Assembly (NCBI GenBank): GCA_025923195.1
Contig: JAICGJ010000003.1
Coordinates: forward strand, 1-64,000
Direction of reading: 5' to 3'
DNA length: 64,000 nucleotides
DNA from: Chryseolinea sp.
Lineage (GTDB): Bacteria > Bacteroidota > Bacteroidia > Cytophagales > Cyclobacteriaceae
Numbering within the stretch: position 1 is the first letter of the stretch; each line of letters begins with the position of its first letter. Positions 57,412-64,000 of this stretch are shown in pieces. The position numbers and the translations under genes were made by a program. The notes beneath the pieces were generated by a model. The model was not told the DNA's origin. It made no database searches and saw only the letters and a list, made by a program, of their open reading frames with translations.

Positions 57412-59276
57412 CATTTTTTTTAGAACTTTTTATCCTTATTCCCGTGGCGGGATTTATTCTGAGCTTATTGATACCAGGCAAAAAGGAGAATAGTATCTCG
57501 TGGGTAGTTTACTTTACCGTGGGGATACATCTCTGTATGTTTTTGGTCTTCACAGGATTCTGGTTTTGGCAAGATCGCCCAATTCTCAACCTCAAAGATA
57601 TTGTCCTCTTTAAGACAGAAGGCTATGAGTTTTTTATTGATTTCTACTTTGACAAGATCTCAGCGGTGTATCTGTTAGTGGGTTCCTTTCTTACTTTCCT
57701 CGTAGGGATTTACAGCCGAAGTTATTTGCACAGAGAAAACGGATACAAACGCTTTTTTAATACCATCCTTTTCTTTTACGTAGGGTATAATATTGTAATT
57801 TTTTCCGGAAATCTTGAGACGCTTTTTATGGGCTGGGAGATCCTGGGGATCTCTTCGTTCCTGCTTATAGCTTTTTACAGGGATCGCTATCTTCCAGTGA
57901 AAAACGCCGTCAAAGTATTTTCTATTTACCGTATCGGCGATGTGGGCATCCTACTCGCGATGTGGATGAGTCATCATCTATGGCATGAAAACATCACATT
58001 CCTCAAGCTCAGCAACTATGAATTAGTGAGCTCGCAATTACAATCTCACAGTGTAATCGGCGTATTTATTTCGCTGATGATTCTCATTTCAGCTGTTGCC
58101 AAGTCCGCGCAATTTCCATTTTCATTTTGGCTGCCAAGAGCTATGGAAGGGCCTACGCCTTCCAGCGCGATTTTTTATGGAGCACTTTCGGTTCACGTCG
58201 GCATATATATTCTGCTGAGAACATTTCCATTCTGGGAACACCAGTTGTCAGTCAGAATATTGATTGGCTTAATAGGGCTGATTTCAAGCATTATTGCTAC
58301 CGGCATCGCACGCGTCCAATCCTCGATAAAAAGTCAGATCGCCTATGCTTCTATTGCCCAGATTGGAATCATCTTTATTGAGGTCGCAGCGGGGTTCCAA
58401 AACCTCGCGTTGTGGCACTTTGCTGGGAACGCATTCTTGCGAACTTATCAACTCCTGGTTTCTCCTTCCGTTGTAACTTACCTCATCCGTGAACAGTTTT
58501 ACAATTTCACCCCCCGGAAGCAAACCATCGAAGATTCGCTCCCCAAAAAGATTGAATACACGTTCTATATGCTTTGTCTGAAGGAATGGGGTCTTGACTC
58601 ACTCATGTATCGATACCTATGGAATCCACTCAAATGGGCCGGAAGGAAACTGAATGTACTTTCCCTCAACGGCGTGATCTACTTCTTTATCCCCGCTTAC
58701 CTTGCAGGACTATTTTGTGTTTATAACAAATCCCTGATATCTCAACAAATACAGACTTATTTACCAATGCTCTTTTCCATCATCGGTCTGGTTATGGTAA
58801 TAAAATCCTTTGTTGAAAGGAAGCAGTCTATGTTGAGTTGGGTGCTAATCATTATGAGCCATTTTTGGATAGCTTTGGCTGTTGCGTATAATGAACAATT
58901 TAAATTTGATGAAATTCACTTATATCTAAGCGGAATTGCTGTCTCAGGGGTCATAGGGATATTTTGCTTGCGACGACTAAAGTTTCATGAAAATGAGAGC
59001 GGCCTGGAAAAGTTTCAGGGGCATTCTTATCGGCATCCAAAGATTGCGCTCGTTTTTCTGATTGCTTGCTTGGGTGTTTCCGGGTTTCCAATTTCACCAA
59101 CCTTCATAGGAGAAGATTTAATTTTCACTCATATCCATCCGGACCAGGCGCTGCTGGCCTTTGTGATCTCGATAAGTTTTATTGTTGATGGTCTTTCTTT
59201 GATAAGAATCTATGCAAGAATCTTTCTCGGACCTCATGCTAAATCTATCTATGAGATGGCATATAAGTCATCATGA
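57408..59276 (+). CDS. dabB: DabB-type NuoL/MrpA-like proton-conducting membrane subunit
   Basis: 622 aa; 'ISAVAKSAQFPFSFWLPRAMEGPTPSSAIFYGALSVHVGIYILLR' proton_antipo_M signature; overlaps the dabA stop by ATGA. Confidence 0.92.
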   Translation: MTFFLELFILIPVAGFILSLLIPGKKENSISWVVYFTVGIHLCMFLVFTGFWFWQDRPILNLKDIVLFKTEGYEFFIDFYFDKISAVYLLVGSFLTFLVGIYSRSYLHRENGYKRFFNTILFFYVGYNIVIFSGNLETLFMGWEILGISSFLLIAFYRDRYLPVKNAVKVFSIYRIGDVGILLAMWMSHHLWHENITFLKLSNYELVSSQLQSHSVIGVFISLMILISAVAKSAQFPFSFWLPRAMEGPTPSSAIFYGALSVHVGIYILLRTFPFWEHQLSVRILIGLIGLISSIIATGIARVQSSIKSQIAYASIAQIGIIFIEVAAGFQNLALWHFAGNAFLRTYQLLVSPSVVTYLIREQFYNFTPRKQTIEDSLPKKIEYTFYMLCLKEWGLDSLMYRYLWNPLKWAGRKLNVLSLNGVIYFFIPAYLAGLFCVYNKSLISQQIQTYLPMLFSIIGLVMVIKSFVERKQSMLSWVLIIMSHFWIALAVAYNEQFKFDEIHLYLSGIAVSGVIGIFCLRRLKFHENESGLEKFQGHSYRHPKIALVFLIACLGVSGFPISPTFIGEDLIFTHIHPDQALLAFVISISFIVDGLSLIRIYARIFLGPHAKSIYEMAYKSS

Positions 59277-59400
59277 GGAAGTTATTACTTGTGCATAACT
59301 CAGTGGAAAAGTTGTGGAGTACTTTTTTGAAAAATATTTGCTATACGATAATCAGCAAAGTACCTTCATATCACTAAGTCGTTTTTTAAGGACTTGATCA

Positions 59401-59656
59401 GACAGGACCAGTAAACAAAATTTTATTTCTTACGGGAAGTAGAAACAAAGAAGCTGGGGCTGGATGGTTGTGCCAACGAGTAAGAGATCCTTCGGGTGAT
59501 CCCAGACGGTGGTACGAAACTGAGAATGGCTGTCGCAAGACGGTCGGACGAGGTTTTAATCCTTGAAAGGCCCTAAGGGTTGAACATTGGTTTCGGCTAA
59601 TGTCCAATTAAGACGGGAAACTCTCAAGCAATTGACGGGTTTCCCGTTTTTTTTTG
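59401..59656 (+). ncRNA. candidate structured noncoding RNA ending in an intrinsic terminator
   Basis: No convincing ORF; cUUCGg hairpin (59486-59501), 7-bp stem with GCAA tetraloop GGCTGTC-GCAA-GACGGTC (59528-59545), ACATT/AATGT hairpin (59584-59603), terminal stem plus T run. Confidence 0.55.
59613..59655 (+). terminator. strong intrinsic terminator
   Basis: ACGGGAAAC (59613-59621) pairs perfectly with GTTTCCCGT (59639-59647), followed by about nine T. Confidence 0.9.
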
Positions 59657-59686
59657 TATCCTGCCAAACACAAGTGAATTATCACT

Positions 59687-60457
59687 TCAAGCCCAGAAAT
59701 CAATCAACGTTATCACAAAGTTGTATGTAAAGTGCGCGGCAATTCCATACCATAATGTATTATACTTCATTCGCATAAACGCGAAAATCAATCCTAGCGG
59801 CACAAGCCAGAGCATACTGATCACCGCGAGGTGAATTATCCCGAATATGAAACCTGTTATATAAATCGCACTTCCCGCTGACGTAACTTTTGACAGGTTG
59901 GAGAATAAGAATCCACGAAAAGTGACTTCTTCGAATAATGCCGGTTGAACACAAATAAACAAAACTGCCCACAAAAACGGTGTGGACGTATCTTCAAATA
60001 GGTAGGTGCTGTAGAAAACATCATCCTGTATTGAAAACTGAATAATGTTTGCCAATCCTGTAACCATTATCCCGGCTATCGCTGCACAGACTATTGTTAA
60101 GCTCATCAGACCCAGCCGCAATCCGTTTAAAGAAAACAGATGCCTCAGCTCTTTAAAGTAGAATGCCCAGAAAGCAATCACAAAAATTACATCAATACCT
60201 GATATAATCGCCAGACCTTTAAAGCCTGGTGGAAAAATATCCGTCAGCTTGTAAGCAGCAAGCAATACAAGGGTTACAAAATAATAGACTAACGTAGGGG
60301 CTAGTGTTTGTATAACATCGCTTTGTACCGGCGGGCTTTCTGGATTGGAAAGTACTTCTTTTCCACAATGCCCACAAAAACGATCACCCGCCACAACGGT
60401 TCCATTACATGACTGACACTGTACTCCCGAGACTTCAATTGAATTATCCGTTGTCAA
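59687..60457 (-). CDS. CPBP-family intramembrane protease with N-terminal zinc ribbon
   Basis: 256 aa; 'CQSCNGTVVAGDRFCGHCGKEV' zinc ribbon; 'EEVTFRGFLFSNL' and 'FIFGIIHLAV' CPBP motifs. Confidence 0.92.
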   Translation of the reverse strand: MTTDNSIEVSGVQCQSCNGTVVAGDRFCGHCGKEVLSNPESPPVQSDVIQTLAPTLVYYFVTLVLLAAYKLTDIFPPGFKGLAIISGIDVIFVIAFWAFYFKELRHLFSLNGLRLGLMSLTIVCAAIAGIMVTGLANIIQFSIQDDVFYSTYLFEDTSTPFLWAVLFICVQPALFEEVTFRGFLFSNLSKVTSAGSAIYITGFIFGIIHLAVISMLWLVPLGLIFAFMRMKYNTLWYGIAAHFTYNFVITLIDFWA

Positions 60458-61007
60458 CAGGCACTGCTTTTAGTTTCTCAAGTTCTTTCAGATATCCCTG
60501 TCCCTCCTGTGCCGAACGAATGCCCTTAATAAAGGCGGCAATTACAAATATTTTGATAATGAGTCCGCTAAAGATGGATACTGGATCTACAAAGGCGTTC
60601 ACTACCTGCACGGTGAGATAAACCATAAAAGCTGTCAGTATTGCACCAAACGGATTTTTTGTACTCCACGCTGCGAAGATCAGGAACAAAATGCACAAAC
60701 ACAGATTAACAACCAAGGTGGGGACATCATCATTTACTAAACCTGCAATTCCGCCAAAGACGAAGAAGATACCGGCCAAAATATATATCGCAGTTTTGGC
60801 TCCCTTTATTTTATCATTGGCATCACCTAACAATCGCTTTCGGCTGCTTACCAGGAGCCTGAAGCTTCTCTGTTCATCGTCTGTGCCTCCTATAGGGAAA
60901 CTACATTGGGAACAAAACTTTCTATTCCCGGGGTTTTGAGTGGTACAATTTTCACAACTAACGTCGGGCGACAAAGCGCCAGATTCAGGTAAGAATTCCA
61001 TAAACAT
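60444..61007 (-). CDS. zinc-ribbon multi-TM membrane protein
   Basis: 187 aa; 'CENCTTQNPGNRKFCSQCSFPIGG' plus TM helices; 14-nt overlap with the CPBP ORF. Confidence 0.78.
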   Translation of the reverse strand: MFMEFLPESGALSPDVSCENCTTQNPGNRKFCSQCSFPIGGTDDEQRSFRLLVSSRKRLLGDANDKIKGAKTAIYILAGIFFVFGGIAGLVNDDVPTLVVNLCLCILFLIFAAWSTKNPFGAILTAFMVYLTVQVVNAFVDPVSIFSGLIIKIFVIAAFIKGIRSAQEGQGYLKELEKLKAVPVDNG

Positions 61008-61084
61008 CAGTTCCTTTTGTTAGAAAAAAGAAAGAATATCATGAATTACGGAAATGACCTTCTGGTAACCAATGAGGCATGCTG

Positions 61085-62359
61085 TCAAGAGGCATTAATC
61101 TGTTCCACAGTCTGCTTTCCGCTGGCTAAAGCAGCCTCAACAGTTCCCATCTCTGCACCTTCGTATAACGCCTCTCCAGCAAAGTAAATCGTGTCGTCAG
61201 CAGGTTTTGAAACAACTTGAATAGCTTGGGACGTCTTCAAGGTGGCGTATGCATAAGCACCAAGCGAGTATGGGTCGACATTCCAATTTATGACCTTCAT
61301 CGCTTTAGTGGTATTTCTGATTTGTTCATCCGAGGTTCCAAACAAGTAACCCAGCGACTGGAACGCGAGGCGTGACAAGGCGGATGTATCCTGGTCGATC
61401 TGCGATAATGATGGCCCTGCCAGCCAGCCTGTCAGCAATGGAGCAGGGTTGGGGTTTTGAGTCCACCATGTTGGTACTCGCGCGTCAGAAAACAGAAAAT
61501 TCAATCCAGGCATTTGGCGAAATTGACTGCCTTCGCGCCGTTCCCAAATGGGATCATTAAACTCAACAAGAAACTTAATTACGCCACCAACTTCCATATC
61601 CCAAAAAGCCTCGCGATGCCTCGCCAACGGGGGATCAAATTCAATAATACCCTTTTTTAAAACTGAAACCGGAGCGGTAACCAAGAGCTTACGCGCTTCA
61701 ATCGTTTCTTTGTTGTCTGTGAGAACTTGTACGTGGTCTCTTTTCCAAACCACCTTTCTTGCAGCGGTCGACAGCTTTAGTTTTCCTTCATGCTTCTGTA
61801 TTTCAGAATATAGGTAGTCCATCAGCCCGGAATACCCGCCAACTGGGCGATAGCCTTTGATATCTTCACTAGCCCATTCATCTCTCAACGCGAACGCGCT
61901 GGCTTTGTCAATATCTGCTGCATCATACCCTTCAACAAATTTCTTAACAGAATCTGTTAACACGCGGTATTTAGGTTCACCGAAATGCAATTGTAGAAAC
62001 TTGCCAATAGTCATGTCGTGGTCAAGCTTTTGAAGTTGCCTTATCAATTCATCCCATTCATCGTCGAAAAGATCTCCTTCAGACAACGTGTTGTCTACCA
62101 TGTTCCATACCCTGCCTTCTCCCCCAAAATATGAAATATTTGCCTCCTTCATCAAACCTTTTGTGAGAGGCAAATCACCATGCATAAATTCAGCGCCCGC
62201 CTCCACTGGCACAGAAAAATTCTCTCCACGAATTGTATAAATCCTCCCGCCAATACGATCGCGGGCCTCAAGAACCGTGACTGACTTCCTCTGGCTTGCG
62301 AGAGCTCTTGCTGCATACAGCCCAGCTGCGCCGGCTCCGATTATGACAATGTCGACCAT
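61085..62359 (-). CDS. FAD-dependent flavin amine oxidase
   Basis: Start revised to 62359 (MVDIVIIGAGAAGLYAARALASQRKSVTVLEARDRIGGRIYT); C-terminal 'TIYFAGEALYEGAEMGTVEAALASGKQTVEQI'. Confidence 0.93.
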   Translation of the reverse strand: MVDIVIIGAGAAGLYAARALASQRKSVTVLEARDRIGGRIYTIRGENFSVPVEAGAEFMHGDLPLTKGLMKEANISYFGGEGRVWNMVDNTLSEGDLFDDEWDELIRQLQKLDHDMTIGKFLQLHFGEPKYRVLTDSVKKFVEGYDAADIDKASAFALRDEWASEDIKGYRPVGGYSGLMDYLYSEIQKHEGKLKLSTAARKVVWKRDHVQVLTDNKETIEARKLLVTAPVSVLKKGIIEFDPPLARHREAFWDMEVGGVIKFLVEFNDPIWERREGSQFRQMPGLNFLFSDARVPTWWTQNPNPAPLLTGWLAGPSLSQIDQDTSALSRLAFQSLGYLFGTSDEQIRNTTKAMKVINWNVDPYSLGAYAYATLKTSQAIQVVSKPADDTIYFAGEALYEGAEMGTVEAALASGKQTVEQINAS

Positions 62360-62375
62360 AGGACAGAAAACTTTT

Positions 62376-62789
62376 TTATTCCGGTTTTTGGCGCCACATT
62401 TTCTTTTCGGAATGCAGCTTCTTGCTCCGAATTCGTTTCTCAACTGCGGTTTTTGAAGGGGAGGATCTTTTCCGAACCTTCTTCTTGACCAAGGCTTTCT
62501 TCAGAAGGATTTCCAATTTGTTTAAAACGGCCTCTTTGTTCTCCAGCTGAGACCTCCTGTCTTGTGATGACAGGTGGAGTACACCCCCTTTTGTAAGTTG
62601 CGACGCCAACGCCCTCAGGATCGTTGTTTTTTCCTCTTCGCTTAGAATCTGAGAACGGGCAACGTCAAATTTGAGAGTGATCTTTGAATTTACCTTGTTA
62701 ACATTCTGGCCGCCCGGCCCCCCGCTTCGGGAGGCTGTAAAATCCAGTTCGCTATATAATAAAGATGCAGTGATCGATCGCGAATTCAT
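62376..62789 (-). CDS. arfB: alternative ribosome-rescue peptidyl-tRNA hydrolase ArfB (YaeJ)
   Basis: 137 aa; 'FTASRSGGPGGQNVNKVNSKITL' GGQ motif and basic C-terminal tail. Confidence 0.93.
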   Translation of the reverse strand: MNSRSITASLLYSELDFTASRSGGPGGQNVNKVNSKITLKFDVARSQILSEEEKTTILRALASQLTKGGVLHLSSQDRRSQLENKEAVLNKLEILLKKALVKKKVRKRSSPSKTAVEKRIRSKKLHSEKKMWRQKPE

Positions 62790-62944
62790 GTGGCAGCGTG
62801 GTCATATTGTTGCAAGATACTTGACTCTTGATCTCACACAAAACCCAATTTCGAGGGAATTGTTATGCACAAAAGTTACATTGTTTGAGAGGAGATAGAT
62901 TATTAAGCTGCTAAAATTGGGTAACTTCCATTTCAACACGCGGT

Positions 62945-64000
62945 ATGGTGAAAAGATTGTTTAAATGGTTGATATATGCCGTCGTGCTTATTGTCGTTCT
63001 GGTGATAGGCGTGCTGGCAACTGCATATTTGAATCGCGATAAGCTCCTCGACAAGCTGAGCGCTGAACTCAGTAAAGGGATCAACGGAAAATTTTATATC
63101 GATAAGATCGATTTTACTTTTCTACATCATTTTCCCAACTTTTCGATAACTCTTCGCGACGTTCATTTGAGGGATCAGCAATACGAAGTTTACCGCCGTG
63201 AGATTTTTGTGGCAAAAAGAATTTTTGTTGACGTCGGACTTTATCCCTTATTGAAAAAGGAGATCGTGGTCAATTCCGTATTTGTAGATGACGCAGACAT
63301 ATTTGTATTTAGAACACACAACGGCGATACCAATACAGACATCTTCAAGAGACCTGTGGACTCGACGAGAATTCCTACACCGGCTGAAACCTCGATGCTC
63401 TTTAAAATAGAACAGATTGGTTTTAATGATGTAGCTGTTATGTATTCGGATTCTGTCAGGAATAAAGTGATTAGCTTCGAGTTTCTAAACACTGAACACA
63501 GCCTCGTGCAAACGGACTCTGGCTATAATATTAGCATAGAAGGAGATATGCATTTCAACAAATTATTACTAAATCCGCAGGCAGGCAGTTTTTTAGAAGA
63601 TAAGAATGTAGACGTGAGCCTGTTCCTGCACTTTAATCCCAAGGAAAAATATCTTGATGTATTACCTTCTTCTTTGTTTTATCAACAAAATCAAATCAAC
63701 CTCGCTGGAAATTTTGAATTAAGAAAAGCAGGAAAATATACACTTGAATTCAAAGCGACCGATATAAATCCAGAGGAGACCAAGAAGCTCTTGAGCCCGA
63801 AACTCAACAAGTCATTGGCGAAATTCAAGTTCGACCAGGTCCTCACAGTAGAAGTAGATCTCACAGGCAAGTCCCTTCCAGCATATATTCCTAAAGCTGT
63901 CGTTAATTTTCACACTAGCAACGCTGACTTTCATTACGGTTCTTTGGATTTTTATTCGCTAACGCTCAAGGGTTCTTTCACAAATGAAGTTGACAGCTCG
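62945..64000 (+). CDS. AsmA-family-like membrane protein, truncated by window end
   Basis: Manual reading (not in ORF track): MVKRLFKWLIYAVVLIVVLVIGVLATAYLNRDKLLDKLSAELSKGINGKFYIDKIDFTFLHHFPNFSITLRDVHLRD...; open to the window end. Confidence 0.85.
   Translation, partial: MVKRLFKWLIYAVVLIVVLVIGVLATAYLNRDKLLDKLSAELSKGINGKFYIDKIDFTFLHHFPNFSITLRDVHLRDQQYEVYRREIFVAKRIFVDVGLYPLLKKEIVVNSVFVDDADIFVFRTHNGDTNTDIFKRPVDSTRIPTPAETSMLFKIEQIGFNDVAVMYSDSVRNKVISFEFLNTEHSLVQTDSGYNISIEGDMHFNKLLLNPQAGSFLEDKNVDVSLFLHFNPKEKYLDVLPSSLFYQQNQINLAGNFELRKAGKYTLEFKATDINPEETKKLLSPKLNKSLAKFKFDQVLTVEVDLTGKSLPAYIPKAVVNFHTSNADFHYGSLDFYSLTLKGSFTNEVDSS

Noticed and set aside
59398-59607. 69-aa minus-strand ORF
   Set aside because: Covers the structured RNA candidate; no protein-like features
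59401-59656. Identification of the structured RNA as RNase P, tmRNA or SRP RNA
   Set aside because: I could not find the conserved signatures I know for these, so it is left as an unassigned candidate
1-64000. CRISPR arrays, tRNA/rRNA genes, intact transposases or prophage
   Set aside because: No regularly spaced direct repeats, no cloverleaf or T-loop pattern, and no transposase, integrase or phage structural ORFs seen by eye; tRNAscan and minced would be decisive

Overview
This 64 kb window looks like a Bacteroidota chromosome segment, probably Cytophagales-like. Support: SusC/SusD pair, DUF2911, DUF1080 and DUF3127 family proteins, and a short RpoD-type sigma factor beginning MRQLKI. It is mostly core or housekeeping DNA. 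I saw no rRNA, tRNA, CRISPR array, phage or intact transposase. Main contents: an FtsX-type ABC permease; a PVC-type heme protein; GH5 and GH116 glycosidases; a four-gene secreted/outer-membrane cluster with a 1992-aa protein; an RpoD-like sigma factor and cold-shock gene; a SusCD locus with an exported PLP aminotransferase; an ArsR/ene-reductase/DoxX/GyrI-like cluster; aspS, SOD, tadA and a DEAD-box helicase; a DabA/DabB-type inorganic-carbon uptake pair; two zinc-ribbon membrane proteins; an amine oxidase; ArfB; and a truncated AsmA-like gene. Best leads: (1) a ~250-nt structured-RNA candidate with cUUCGg and GCAA tetraloop hairpins and a strong terminator just downstream of dabAB (59401-59656); (2) the giant-protein surface cluster (7159-18190); (3) a GC-rich hairpin in an otherwise unexplained gap upstream of dabAB (53940-54370); (4) inverted repeats overlapping the stop codons of two convergent genes (44641-44751); (5) small ORFs missing from the supplied track. 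All family names are from reading the translations; no searches were run.
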